64,000 bases of DNA from Bradyrhizobium sp. WSM1417 (GTDB lineage: Bacteria > Pseudomonadota > Alphaproteobacteria > Rhizobiales > Xanthobacteraceae): the NCBI RefSeq assembly GCF_000515415.1, contig NZ_KI911783.1:1478392-1542391 (forward strand), read 5' to 3'. Every line of letters starts with the position of its first letter. Position 1 is the stretch's first letter. The position numbers were made by a program, and so were the translations under genes. This document shows positions 9,001-16,932 of this stretch, piece by piece. The notes beneath the pieces were generated by a model that had not been told where the DNA came from, searched no databases, and worked only from the letters and a program-made list of their open reading frames with translations.

Positions 9001-9529
9001 AGACCTGTGCTGCCGCGCGCTCGACCGCATCGGCCTGGCGCTGGCGCGTTTCAACGGGGGCCTGTCGCGGTGCGGGAGCCTGCTGCGGCTTCGAGATTTG
9101 CGACAGCCGGGCATCGAGCCGCGAGATCGCGTCGTTGAGCTGGCGCGCAACGCCCTGCTCGCGCGAAACGTCTTGTCGCGGAGTATCTTGTCGTGAAGGA
9201 TCTTGGCGCGAAGAATCTTGGCGCGGCGCGGGTTTTGAAATCCGTTCGATCTGCTGGGTGATGGCGTCGAGCCGCTGGTGGATGTCGGCGACTTCGCGGC
9301 TTTCCTGGCTCGGCACGTGACTCGGGACTTGGCTCGGCAGTTGACTCGGAACGTGCTGGGCTTGCGGACGCTGGTCGTAAAGTCCGCGAAAGTTCGGCGG
9401 GGCGGTCTCGCCGAGCGTGGAGTTCAGCCAATCGTTGAGTGACATGCCGGCGCGACGCGCAGCAGCTTCGGCCCGCTCCCGGACGGATGGATCGATGCCG
9501 TCAACACTCCACGATACGCGCGAATTCAT
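6053..9529 (-). CDS. podJ: PodJ-like polar localization protein with Sel1 repeats
   Basis: This 1158-residue protein opens with SWSVDGIDPSVRERAEAAAR and GMSLNDWLNSTLGE, closely like the start of Caulobacter PodJ. A long charged cytoplasmic region follows with many helical coiled-coil stretches (about residues 85-600) and Pro/Ala-rich linkers. One membrane segment (LLVGASVVVIVLGTFKMAM) lies near residue 800. The C-terminal periplasmic part holds four to five Sel1 repeats (about 945-1095; for example AAYEIGVRFAEGKGVAANYD and ATFRLGTLYEKGLGVKKDAD). PodJ organises pole identity in Caulobacter; the same role here is inferred. The C-terminal peptidoglycan-binding domain of Caulobacter PodJ is not visible, and the protein ends in an Ala/Lys-rich tail. 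Confidence 0.75.
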   Translation of the reverse strand: MNSRVSWSVDGIDPSVRERAEAAARRAGMSLNDWLNSTLGETAPPNFRGLYDQRPQAQHVPSQLPSQVPSHVPSQESREVADIHQRLDAITQQIERISKPAPRQDSSRQDPSRQDTPRQDVSREQGVARQLNDAISRLDARLSQISKPQQAPAPRQAPVETRQRQADAVERAAAQVYRNSPPLSPASFDVAVAEITARQSELDGFTPRQMPPRAAPPIAPAAAPYAPPMAPSAPAYAPPPPQPGPDFSALERHLLKITSQIESLQRPDNTEQAINTFRSELAEIRNAITEAMPRRAIESIENEIRSLHRRIDETRSNGTDGQVLSGIEHALSEIKQVLRTLTPAEQLTGYDEAIRNLGAKLDLILRANDDPSTVRQLEGAISALRGIVSNVASNEALARLSDDVQLLSSKVDQVTRASGQGDSFAVLEQRIAALTAALETRERPRPSESSEHLESAIRALSDRFDRMQVGNDSASTFAHLEQRVSYLLERLEAASDPRNGNFSRVEDGLHDILRHLERQQATYSALAESRNSTPPSDSGMVDLVKRELSDIRFSQAETNRTTQDSLEAVHNALGHVVDRLSMIEGDLRNVRTAPPAPAPQLMPMPMAAPMEPAPMAHEPRPQQQQHPKYDPKPELPNPAAAQAAHAAFAAAPREFHAAAPAAPPPMPPQMPMAPPVPPRAISEILEPHTAPTRAALAPELPPDHPLEPGTRPGARIATPSERIAASESAISEIPAAPKEPVSSSSFIAAARRAAQAAAAQPPEKPARGAKAAIARAKDKGQEGGSTITSKIRSLLVGASVVVIVLGTFKMAMNLLDGGSSSPSPQAMENSSPAPAPQAPPPVENKPATPEQVTPSMTSPTPIGRQSQNNAAPAPAASSGNSASVEIPPVPAAAPQPASGDVTGALSGTSRAKLAMIQVPPTEKLPDGIGGPGLRTAAMKGDATAAYEIGVRFAEGKGVAANYDEAAKWYDRAAQAGVVPATFRLGTLYEKGLGVKKDADIARRYYTQAAERGNAKAMHNLAVLDADGGGRGANYKSAALWFRKAADRGVADSQFNLGILYARGIGVEQNLAESYKWFTLAAAQGDADAATKRDDVAKRLDPQSLAAAKLAIQTFSAEPQPDDAVNVAAPNGGWDSAPQANAKPAPKPVAAKRAASAVR

Positions 9530-9807
9530 GACTCTGTCCGGTTCCGACTCCGGCGCCCCACCCGGCGCCTCCAGTCTCCCCTCGCGTGCCGGTTGAAAGA
9601 CAATCGGATTTGGCGCGGGTCGTCTGCCTCGAAAACCGACTTTTGTCTGTTACGGTAAATAACGGGTTAAGGAACCCGTTGACGGTGTCTTAAAGTTGGG
9701 CGGGGCGCTGTGCTCCCCAGCCCGTCGGATGCGATCGGAATCTCGCAATGCCAGGAACTCTCCGGTGCTAGTAGCTCGGAACTTCAGCGAGCAAAGGATG
9801 GCTCAGA
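9530..9807. promoter_or_regulatory. Upstream region of the PodJ-like gene with a CtrA-like motif
   Basis: This stretch should hold the PodJ-like promoter on the minus strand. On that strand 9656-9670 reads TTAACCCGTTATTTA, that is TTAA-N7-TTTA, one mismatch from the CtrA consensus TTAA-N7-TTAA and about 130 bases upstream of the start. I see no gene here. The site is a candidate only. Confidence 0.35.
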
Positions 9808-9912
9808 TTGGCTGGTCTGACCGAACAAGAAGTTCGCAAACGCGCTTATGAGATCTGGAAAGGTGCCGGCGAGCCCAGCGGGAAAATGGACACCTTGCTG
9901 GTACTAGGCTGA
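9808..9912 (+). pseudogene. DUF2934-like short ORF or remnant
   Basis: A 34-codon frame beginning at TTG 9808 encodes LTEQEVRKRAYEIWKGAGEP followed by about a dozen residues. The pattern R-x-R-A-Y-x-I-W-x-x-A-G-x-P is the hallmark of the small DUF2934 proteins of rhizobia. AAAGGA at 9793-9798 sits nine bases ahead of the TTG. Family members usually run to 60-100 residues, so this is a very short member or a truncated remnant. The remaining gap to 10129 shows no further gene. Confidence 0.45.
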
Positions 9913-10129
9913 AAGCAACTTCTCGCCGGACGCTCGGAGCAAGGCGAGGCGCCGCCCGGAATGACCGACAATTTGCCGGTCTAGGTGCTGTACCCAAACC
10001 GTCAATGACATTGGACTTAGATCCCGATCGGTGTCCAAAGAGACGCGGCAGGAGTTTGTGACACCCTTGTCGGTTATCGCATAGGGCCTTAATTCCTGCC
10101 CAGGCGACACCGGCGAAGGAGATCAGTCC

Positions 10130-10606
10130 ATGCAGCGGAAAAGTTGGGCCTCGTACGAGTGCCCCATGGCCCGCTCCGTTGACGTCATCGGCGACTGGGG
10201 CAGTTTGATGATCCTGCGCCAGGCCTTCGGGGGCACGACCCGATTCGACGATTTCCAGAAGGAGCTGGAGATGTCGCGGAATCTGCTGACCGCCCGACTG
10301 AAGAAACTCGTCGCCTCTGGCATTCTCGAACGCCGGCCCATCGCCGAGGAAGCGCGGCGGCACGAGTACGTTCTGACCGAGATGGGCGAGGATCTCTTTG
10401 CGACCATCATCGCACTCCGCCAATGGGGCGACCGATGGCTATTCCGGCCCGATCCGCCTCCCATTCGAATGCTTGACGGCATCGACGGCAGCGAACTGGA
10501 GCCGATAAAGGTTCGCTCCTCCCTTGGGCGCGAGATCACGCTTGGCGATATTCGCTTGCGCCCGCGCGCCACGGCCAAGCAGAAGGCTCGGGCCGGCAAT
10601 CTCTAG
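10130..10606 (+). CDS. HxlR-family transcriptional regulator
   Basis: The 158-residue protein has the HxlR winged helix: YECPMARSVDVIGDWGSLMI near the N-terminus, then FDDFQKELEMSRNLLTARLK (recognition helix) and RRHEYVLTEMGEDL (wing). Cys11 is the conserved N-terminal cysteine that in several HxlR regulators, such as YodB and HypR of Bacillus, senses quinones or electrophiles. The C-terminal 50 residues extend beyond the minimal family domain. It is followed in the same direction by a quinone-oxidoreductase-like gene after a repeat-containing gap, so a role in an electrophile response is a reasonable inference. Confidence 0.88.
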   Translation: MQRKSWASYECPMARSVDVIGDWGSLMILRQAFGGTTRFDDFQKELEMSRNLLTARLKKLVASGILERRPIAEEARRHEYVLTEMGEDLFATIIALRQWGDRWLFRPDPPPIRMLDGIDGSELEPIKVRSSLGREITLGDIRLRPRATAKQKARAGNL

Positions 10607-10632
10607 AGCTTTTTCGGCTCTAGAGTCTCATT

Positions 10633-10685
10633 TGACGCGTTTTCTTCACGCGAACCGGCCTCCATTTCGCTCGAAAACGCTCTAG
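10633..10685. repeat. Dispersed repeat, copy 1
   Basis: A 26-base core, TGACGCGTTTTCTTCACGCG followed by AACCGG (10633-10658), recurs exactly at 34577-34602, followed in both places by a CCA-containing spacer and GAAAACGCT. GCGTTTTC and GAAAACGC are complementary, so each copy can fold into a hairpin. It lies between the HxlR gene and the oxidoreductase. Confidence 0.75.
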
Positions 10686-10773
10686 TTCACGGCGCCGCGA
10701 CGGGGGCTTGCCAACAATCATTCATGCGCGTAAAAGTTCAATAATGAGACTAACGGGTCAGGCGACCTAGCGC

Positions 10774-10779
10774 GAGGAG
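10774..10779 (+). promoter_or_regulatory. Ribosome binding site that decides the oxidoreductase start
   Basis: GAGGAG ends one base before ATG 10781 and seven bases before ATG 10787. The spacing to the second ATG is normal and to the first too short, so 10787 is the likely start. Confidence 0.6.
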
Positions 10780-10786
10780 AATGAAA

Positions 10787-11779
10787 ATGCGGGCAGCGTA
10801 CATCACCGGCTACGGCGACAATTCGGTCGTCACCTACGGGGAGGTCAGCGACCCCGTCCCGGGCGCCGACGAGGCGCTGATCGAGGTTCGTGCCGCCGGT
10901 GCGAATCCCGTCGAGATCGCCATGCGCCAGGGTCTGTTCCATGCCGCCTTTCCATTCACCTTTCCGCAGGTGATGGGCTACGACGTCGCGGGCGTTGTTG
11001 TCTCCGCGCCCTCGGGTGCGGCGTTCAAGGCAGGTGACGAGGTTTACGCGCGCCTGCCTAACCGGCGTCCCGGCGCCTATGCCGAGCGCGCAGCCGTTCC
11101 ACTGAATCTCCTGGCCCACAAGCCGCGCACCCTTTCCTTCGAGGAGGCGGCGAGCCTGCCGACCGTCGCCTTGACCACCTGGCAGGCATTTGTGGAGCGC
11201 GCCCGGCTCAAGGCCGGCGAAAGCATCTTGATCCAGGCAGGGGCGGGCGGCGTCGGCGCCTTCGCCATCCAGCTCGCCAAGCACCTGGGGGCCTACGTCG
11301 TTGCGACCGGCGGACCGAACAGCCAGACGTTCATGGCCGGGCTAGGAGCGGACCGCACGATCGACTACACAACCGAAAGCTTCGAGGCTGCCGGGCCGTT
11401 CGACGTGGTCTATGACGGTGTGTGCGGTCCACTGACCGAGCGTGGCATCGACACCCTGCGCGAAGGCGGCCGCTATGTCGGTCTTGTGCGCACCGCCGAC
11501 GCCCAGAGCTATCGCGAAATCGGCTTCCCGCCTCCCGTGGCCGAGCAAGCTTCGGCGGCCGTTCGACCGTTCATCGCGCGCGCCGCTGCCCGCAAGGCGG
11601 AGTTCCACGGCCCTCTCACCCGGCCGGACGGCGCTCAACTGGCGGAGATCGCGGCCCTGATCGACACCGGCGCCATCCGCGCTTCCGTGAGCGCGGCCTA
11701 TGGCTTCGACCAGCTCGCCGCCGCCTACGAGCTTCTGGCCGGCCGACATACGCGCGGGAAGCTCGTCATCGTCCCCTGA
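10787..11779 (+). CDS. NADP-dependent zinc-independent (quinone-type) oxidoreductase
   Basis: The roughly 330-residue medium-chain dehydrogenase/reductase has an N-terminal GroES-like domain (about residues 1-120, with GADEALIEVRAAGANPVEIA and MGYDVAGVVV) and a nucleotide-binding domain with the family motif ILIQAGAGGVGAFAIQLAKH near residue 150. The cysteines and histidines that bind zinc in alcohol dehydrogenases are absent, as in quinone oxidoreductases. The HxlR gene upstream and the enoyl-CoA hydratase homologue 40 bases downstream point in the same direction, so the three may form one regulated unit. The natural substrate is unknown. Confidence 0.85.
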   Translation: MRAAYITGYGDNSVVTYGEVSDPVPGADEALIEVRAAGANPVEIAMRQGLFHAAFPFTFPQVMGYDVAGVVVSAPSGAAFKAGDEVYARLPNRRPGAYAERAAVPLNLLAHKPRTLSFEEAASLPTVALTTWQAFVERARLKAGESILIQAGAGGVGAFAIQLAKHLGAYVVATGGPNSQTFMAGLGADRTIDYTTESFEAAGPFDVVYDGVCGPLTERGIDTLREGGRYVGLVRTADAQSYREIGFPPPVAEQASAAVRPFIARAAARKAEFHGPLTRPDGAQLAEIAALIDTGAIRASVSAAYGFDQLAAAYELLAGRHTRGKLVIVP

Positions 11780-11819
11780 GGCAAGGCTCCTTCAACAAGT
11801 CCGCGGAACGGAGGCAACC

Positions 11820-12623
11820 ATGAGCGACATCCCCAGCAGGATGAACATCGACAAGTCCACGCCGGGATATTGGCGCGTGACCTTCAACAACCCGCCGATC
11901 AACGCGATCGACGATCGCACCTACGACGAGTTCTACGACCTGGTGGAGGAGATCGACGCGGACGATGCGTTGAAGGTCGTGACCTTCGAGAGCGCCAACC
12001 CGGACTTCTTCATCGCTCACTACAGCACAGCCGAGCCCCGCAGCCGGTTCGGCGCGCCACGCTGGATCGAACCGGCCACCAAGCTGGCTCAGAGTAACGT
12101 CCTCAGCATTGCAGTGATCCGCGGCCGGGCGCGCGGCGGTGGAAGCGAGTTTACCTTGGCCTGCGACATTCGCTTCGCCAGCAAGGAAAAGGCGATCTTC
12201 GGCCAGCCAGAGGTCGGATGCGGCCTCATCCCAGGCGGCGGGGCGCTTCAACGCCTGCCGATCCTGGTGGGCCGCTCTCGCGCCATGGAGATCATCCTCG
12301 GGAGCGACGATTTCGATGCAGAGACCGCCGAACGATACGGCTGGATCAACCGCGCCATCCCCGAGGCCCAGCTTGATGAGTTCGTCGCGAATTTCGTGCG
12401 GCGCATCCTGTCGTTCGACAAACAGGCGCTGAGCACCTGCAAAGCGACGATCAACCAGCACGGGCTGCCGGACCCCGCTCAGCTGCAGGCGACGCAGGAC
12501 GCCTTCTTCAAGACGTTCGGCTGGCCAGGCGCCGCAGAGCGCATGTCGAAGCTGCGCGCGCGAGGCATTGGGTCCGCCGGCGACTTTGAGCTGAACCTCG
12601 GTCGCGAAGTCGGGAATCTTTAG
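11820..12623 (+). CDS. Enoyl-CoA hydratase/isomerase-family protein
   Basis: The 267-residue protein has the crotonase fold: FNNPPINAIDDRTYDEFYDL at the N-terminus, the first oxyanion-hole strand IAVIRGRARGGGSEFTLACD near residue 110, and FGQPEVGCGLIPGGGALQRL after it. The glycine-rich loop and PEV.....PGGG pattern are intact, but the usual glutamate after GLIPGGGG is not obvious, so the exact reaction is unclear. GGAGGCAACC precedes the ATG. It follows the oxidoreductase by 40 bases and is probably cotranscribed. Longer frames opening upstream overlap the previous gene and lack family sequence. Confidence 0.85.
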   Translation: MSDIPSRMNIDKSTPGYWRVTFNNPPINAIDDRTYDEFYDLVEEIDADDALKVVTFESANPDFFIAHYSTAEPRSRFGAPRWIEPATKLAQSNVLSIAVIRGRARGGGSEFTLACDIRFASKEKAIFGQPEVGCGLIPGGGALQRLPILVGRSRAMEIILGSDDFDAETAERYGWINRAIPEAQLDEFVANFVRRILSFDKQALSTCKATINQHGLPDPAQLQATQDAFFKTFGWPGAAERMSKLRARGIGSAGDFELNLGREVGNL

Positions 12624-12635
12624 ACGACAGCGGCC

Positions 12636-13220
12636 TCAGCCCTCGCGCTTGCCATCCTCGAGCGGCACCACGGTGCCGCTTGCGCTCATCGCCGACAGGG
12701 CCTCGAGCGCCTCTTCGCAGAAATCAGCCACCATCTGCTCGTGCCGGGCGCCGAGCTGAAGCAGCAGCAGGTTACCGAGGTCGAGCACGCCGGACGCGGC
12801 CCCTTCCGGGAAGCGCTTCTTCAGGATGCGCTCGTAGTTCTCGTGGCGATCGCGGTGGTGCTCGAGCCGGGCCATCAGGTCGGTGCGCATGGGCTCGAGG
12901 CCGATGCTGTCCAGCGCGTGCAGCCGCACCAGGAGGTCGTCCTTGATGGAGGGGGGCGTGCTTGGCCGCGCGGCCCAGTGCCGCAGCGCTGTTCGGCCCT
13001 CCGGAGTCAGCGTATAGATCAGTTTATTGGGTTTGCCGGTCTGCACGACCTCGCGGCCCTGGATGTAGCCACGGTCGCGCAGCTTGGAGAGCTCGCGATA
13101 GATTTGCTGGTGGTCGGCCTTCCAGAAGAAGCCGATCGAGGAATCGAATGTCTTGGCGAGCTCGTAGCCCGTCATCGGACGTTCCGTCAGGCATGCGAGG
13201 ATTGCGTCGCCCAGTGCCAT
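12636..13220 (-). CDS. PadR-family transcriptional regulator
   Basis: The 194-residue protein has the N-terminal PadR winged helix (about residues 1-80: ILACLTERPMTGYELAKTFD, FWKADHQQIYRELSKLRDRG, KPNKLIYTLTPEGRTALRHW) and a C-terminal helical VirR-like dimerization domain (about 90-180). PadR proteins are ligand-responsive repressors. The gene is divergent from a beta-oxidation operon and the 200-bp gap carries strong inverted repeats, so it is a good candidate for an autoregulated repressor of that operon. The ligand may be an acyl-CoA or aromatic acid; that is inference. Confidence 0.9.
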   Translation of the reverse strand: MALGDAILACLTERPMTGYELAKTFDSSIGFFWKADHQQIYRELSKLRDRGYIQGREVVQTGKPNKLIYTLTPEGRTALRHWAARPSTPPSIKDDLLVRLHALDSIGLEPMRTDLMARLEHHRDRHENYERILKKRFPEGAASGVLDLGNLLLLQLGARHEQMVADFCEEALEALSAMSASGTVVPLEDGKREG

Positions 13221-13263
13221 GACCGGTCCTCCTGTTATCGACCTTGACCAATTGGCTTGACTT

Positions 13264-13299
13264 TATGCGCATCGGCGCATATGCGTCAATGTGCATATG
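13264..13299. promoter_or_regulatory. Candidate PadR operator with overlapping inverted repeats
   Basis: TATGCGC (13264-13270) pairs with GCGCATA (13275-13281), and CATATGC (13278-13284) pairs with GCATATG (13293-13299). The two overlapping dyads lie 44-79 bases upstream of the PadR start and about 120 bases upstream of the divergent operon. The ATGC/GCAT half-sites resemble known PadR operators. Confidence 0.6.
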
Positions 13300-13418
13300 A
13301 GGCGACCCAAAAACGAGGGCAAACACCGCCCCGAAAACCCCAATGGAATCAACCTTCGCGCTACTGTGCATGGGGTTGTTTTCGCGTTTTTTGCCCAAGC
13401 CTTTAGGGAGGCAGCTGA

Positions 13419-13805
13419 ATGACCGGCCTCGAGTCCTGGTACGGCTACATGAAGTCGCATGACCGGGCAGCGCTCTGGGACCTGCTCCATCCCGACGCCG
13501 TCTTCGAAAGCCCCGTCGTGCATTCGCCGCAGCGCGGACGCGACATCACCTTCAAATATCTGGCCAGCGCCGAGAAGGTGCTTGGCGGTCCCGGCTTCAT
13601 TTATGTCGGCGAATGGAAGAGTGAGAGCGGCGCCGTGCTCGAATTCAAGACCATGATCGACGGCATCGAGATCAACGGCGTCGACATCATCAGCTTCGAC
13701 AACGAGGGACGCATTACGCATTTCAAGGTGATGGTGCGGCCGCTCAAGGCGATCAACATGCTGCACCGTCTGATGGCGGAACAACTCGCCGCCGCTCAAC
13801 CCTAA
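13419..13805 (+). CDS. NTF2-like/SnoaL-type small protein
   Basis: The 128-residue protein has the cone-shaped NTF2-like pattern: SWYGYMKSHDRAALWDLLHP helix, then a beta-rich half (AVLEFKTMIDGIEINGVDII, FDNEGRITHFKVMVRPLKAI). Such proteins are small enzymes or ligand-binding folds, often recruited to metabolic operons. It is the first gene of a unit with acyl-CoA dehydrogenase, thiolase and a FadB-like protein, 40 bases ahead of the dehydrogenase, suggesting a role in the same pathway, perhaps as a hydratase- or isomerase-like accessory. GGAGG stands six bases ahead of the ATG. Confidence 0.8.
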   Translation: MTGLESWYGYMKSHDRAALWDLLHPDAVFESPVVHSPQRGRDITFKYLASAEKVLGGPGFIYVGEWKSESGAVLEFKTMIDGIEINGVDIISFDNEGRITHFKVMVRPLKAINMLHRLMAEQLAAAQP

Positions 13806-13844
13806 GCCAACACCATCACTTAAAAGGCCTGCCGGGAGACCACC

Positions 13845-15635
13845 ATGCCGATCTACAAAGCCCCCGTCGAAGATGTGAACTTCCTGCTCAACGACGTCTT
13901 CCAGATCGACCGCTACGACAATCTGGCCGGCTTCTCCGATGCGTCGAGCGACGTGCGCGAGGCCATTCTCGGCGAAGCTGCCAAGCTCGCCGAAGAGGTG
14001 CTGCAGCCGCTCAACCGCGTGGGCGATCTCGAAGGCTGCAAGCGCGCCGATGACGGCAGCGTCACCACGCCCAAGGGATTCAAGGAGGCGTTCAAGCAGG
14101 TCGCCGAGGGCGGCTGGCTCGGTCTGTCGGCGCCGACCGAGTTCGGCGGCCAGGGTCTGCCGGTGACGCTGAGCCAGGCGGTCAACGAATTCCAGATCTC
14201 CGCCAACATGGCGTTCTCGATGTATGGCGGCCTCACCATGGGCGCGACCGCGGCGCTGATCGTCCACGGCACGCCGGAGCAGAAGCAGACCTACGTGCCG
14301 AAGATGGTGGCGGGCGAGTGGACCGGCACCATGAACCTGACCGAGCCGCATTGCGGCACCGACCTCGGCATGCTCCGCACCAAGGCGGTGCGGCAGGCCG
14401 ACGGCAGCTTCAAGATCACGGGCACCAAGATCTTCATTTCGGCCGGCGAGCATGACCTCGCGCCGAACATCATCCACCTCGTGCTTGCCCGCATCGAGGG
14501 CGCGCCCGCCGGTATCAAGGGCGTGTCGCTGTTCGTGGTGCCGAAATTCATGGTCAATGCCGATGGGTCGGTGGGGCAGCGCAACGGTGTGGTCTGCGGC
14601 TCGATCGAGCACAAGATGGGCATCCACGGCAATTCCACCTGCGTGATGAACTACGACAACGCCGTGGGCTGGCTGATCGGCGAAGAGAACAAGGGCATGC
14701 AGGGCATGTTCGTGATGATGAACGAGGCCCGCCTCGGCGTCGCCGTGCAGGGTCTCGCGCAGTCGGAAGTGGCCTATCAGAACGCGGTCGCCTATGCCCG
14801 GGATCGCATCCAGGGCCGTTCGCTCACGGGTGCCAAGGCGCCGGACAAGCCGGCCGATCCGATCCTCGTGCATCCCGACGTGCGCCGCACGTTGCTGTCG
14901 ATCCGCGCCTTCAACGAGGCCGCGCGCGCCTTCGTGATGTGGACTGCGCTGAAGAGCGACGTCGCCCATCGCTCCGAGGATCCCAAGGACCGCCAGGCCG
15001 CCGACGATCACATGGGCCTGATGACGCCGGTGCTGAAAGGCTTTCTCACCGATTACGGCTTCGCCAATGCGGTGCAGGCGCAGCAGATGTATGGCGGCCA
15101 CGGCTACATCGCCGAGCAGGGCATGGAGCAATTCGTGCGCGATGCCCGCATCGCCATGATCTACGAAGGCGCCAACGGCATCCAGGCGCTCGACCTCGTC
15201 GGCCGCAAGCTGCCGCGCGACGGCGGCCGCGCCATCATGGCGTTCTTTGGCGAGGTCATGGCCTTTGCCAAGGAGAACGGCGGCGACGAGGCGATGAAGC
15301 CCTACGTTACTCCGCTGTCGGCTTCCCTCGGCCACCTCCAGCAGGCCACCACCTGGCTGATGCAGAACGCGATGGCCAAACCCGACAATGCAGGCGCCGC
15401 CGCAACCGATTACCTGAATCTCTTCGGCTTCGTCGCGCTCGGCTATATGTGGGCGAAGATGGCGAAGGTGACGCAGGCCAAGATTGCCGAGAGCGGGACC
15501 ACGCCCTATCTCTCGACCAAGCTCGTCACCGGCCGCTTCTTTATGGAGCGGATGCTGCCGGAGACCGCCGCCAATCTCGCGCGCATCCAGGCCGGCTGCG
15601 CCACCATCATGGAACTGCCGGCGGAAGCGTTCTGA
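13845..15635 (+). CDS. Acyl-CoA dehydrogenase (long form with C-terminal extension)
   Basis: The 596-residue flavoprotein has the three-part acyl-CoA dehydrogenase fold: the N-terminal helical domain with LSAPTEFGGQGLPVTLSQAV, the middle beta domain with MNLTEPHCGTDLGMLRTKAV, and the C-terminal helical domain with MYGGHGYIAEQGMEQFVRDA and IYEGANGIQALDLVGRKL, containing the glutamate expected as catalytic base. It is about 200 residues longer than classical short-chain enzymes because of a C-terminal extension, as in the DmdC-like group. It would carry out the first beta-oxidation step. Within the operon it precedes the thiolase by 70 bases. Confidence 0.93.
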   Translation: MPIYKAPVEDVNFLLNDVFQIDRYDNLAGFSDASSDVREAILGEAAKLAEEVLQPLNRVGDLEGCKRADDGSVTTPKGFKEAFKQVAEGGWLGLSAPTEFGGQGLPVTLSQAVNEFQISANMAFSMYGGLTMGATAALIVHGTPEQKQTYVPKMVAGEWTGTMNLTEPHCGTDLGMLRTKAVRQADGSFKITGTKIFISAGEHDLAPNIIHLVLARIEGAPAGIKGVSLFVVPKFMVNADGSVGQRNGVVCGSIEHKMGIHGNSTCVMNYDNAVGWLIGEENKGMQGMFVMMNEARLGVAVQGLAQSEVAYQNAVAYARDRIQGRSLTGAKAPDKPADPILVHPDVRRTLLSIRAFNEAARAFVMWTALKSDVAHRSEDPKDRQAADDHMGLMTPVLKGFLTDYGFANAVQAQQMYGGHGYIAEQGMEQFVRDARIAMIYEGANGIQALDLVGRKLPRDGGRAIMAFFGEVMAFAKENGGDEAMKPYVTPLSASLGHLQQATTWLMQNAMAKPDNAGAAATDYLNLFGFVALGYMWAKMAKVTQAKIAESGTTPYLSTKLVTGRFFMERMLPETAANLARIQAGCATIMELPAEAF

Positions 15636-15705
15636 AGATTTCCGCCCCACGAATGATAGTGACCGCGCGGCGGTCGTAACCAATAACTGCAATCAGGAGG
15701 CTCCC

Positions 15706-16914
15706 ATGGCAGATGCCTATATTTACGACCACGTCCGCACCCCGCGCGGCCGCGGCAAGGCGGACGGCGCGCTGCACGAAGTCACCGCGCTCGCGCTCGC
15801 GACCGTGCCGCTGAAGGCGCTCAAGGACCGCAATAACCTGCCGGAAGATTCCGTCGATGACGTTATTCTCGGCGTGGTCGATCCCGTCGGCGAAGCCGGC
15901 TCCGACATCGCGCGCTTTGCCGCGCTGAAGGCGGGCCTCGGCGAAGCGGTGCCGGGCGTGCAGATCAGCCGCTTCTGCGCCTCCGGCCTCGATGCCGTGA
16001 ATTTTGCCGCAGCCCAGGTGATGAGCGGCCAGCACGAGCTTGTGATCGGCGGCGGCGCGGAATCGATGAGCCGCGTCGGCATCGGTGCCTCCGGCGGGGC
16101 CTGGCCGATGGACCCGTCAATGGCAGTGCCGGCCTATTTCATGCCGCAGGGAATCTCGGCCGATCTGATCGCGACCAAATACGGCTTCTCCCGTGACGAC
16201 GTCGACGCCTATGCGGTGCAAAGCCAGCAGCGTGCGGCGAAGTCCTGGGATGAAGGCCGCTTCGACAAATCGGTCGTCCCGGTGAAGGACATCAACGGCC
16301 TCACCATCCTCGCCAAGGACGAGCATATGCGTCCTTCGACGACGATGCAGTCGCTGGCGCAGTTGCAGCCGGCGTTCACGATGATGGCGCAGATGGGCGG
16401 CTTCGATGGCGTCGCGGTGCAGTCGCATCCGGAAATCGAGCGCGTCAATTACGTGCACCACGCCGGCAATTCGTCGGGCATCGTCGATGGTGCCGGCGCG
16501 GTCTTGCTCGGCAGCAAGGAAGCCGGCGGCAAGTACGGCCTGAAGCCGCGCGCAAAGATCCGCGCATTTGCCAATATCGGCTCCGAACCCGCGATGATGC
16601 TGACCGGCCCGGTCGACGTCACCGAAAAGCTGTTCGCGCGCTCCGGCATGAAGAAGTCGGACATCGACCTGTTCGAGCTCAACGAAGCCTTCGCCTCCGT
16701 CGTGCTGCGCTACATCCAGGCCTTCGACATCGACAACGCCAAGATCAACGTCAATGGCGGTGCGATCGCGCTCGGCCATCCGCTCGGCGCGACCGGTGCC
16801 ATCATTCTCGGGACCGTGCTCGACGAGCTCGAGCGCACCAACAAGTCGACCGCACTGGTGACGCTGTGCATCGGCGGCGGCATGGGCACCGCCACCATCA
16901 TCGAACGCGTCTAA
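15706..16914 (+). CDS. Acetyl-CoA C-acetyltransferase (thiolase)
   Basis: The 402-residue thiolase carries the catalytic residues: Cys91 in [17 protein letters not shown], the histidine in [15 protein letters not shown], and the C-terminal cysteine in [10 protein letters not shown]. It would cleave 3-ketoacyl-CoA in the last step of beta-oxidation, or run in reverse. The start at ATG 15706 is set by AGGAGG at 15695-15700; in-frame codons upstream overlap the dehydrogenase gene and do not resemble thiolase. It sits between acyl-CoA dehydrogenase and the FadB-like gene, giving the whole cycle in one operon. Confidence 0.93.
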   Translation: MADAYIYDHVRTPRGRGKADGALHEVTALALATVPLKALKDRNNLPEDSVDDVILGVVDPVGEAGSDIARFAALKAGLGEAVPGVQISRFCASGLDAVNFAAAQVMSGQHELVIGGGAESMSRVGIGASGGAWPMDPSMAVPAYFMPQGISADLIATKYGFSRDDVDAYAVQSQQRAAKSWDEGRFDKSVVPVKDINGLTILAKDEHMRPSTTMQSLAQLQPAFTMMAQMGGFDGVAVQSHPEIERVNYVHHAGNSSGIVDGAGAVLLGSKEAGGKYGLKPRAKIRAFANIGSEPAMMLTGPVDVTEKLFARSGMKKSDIDLFELNEAFASVVLRYIQAFDIDNAKINVNGGAIALGHPLGATGAIILGTVLDELERTNKSTALVTLCIGGGMGTATIIERV

Positions 16915-16932
16915 GGGTAGGGAGCAACCAGC

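Noticed and set aside
13263..15692. An 809-codon frame antisense to the acyl-CoA dehydrogenase operon
   Set aside because: It is rich in His, Ala, Gly and Arg without any fold, covers a well-supported gene on the other strand and results from the high GC content.
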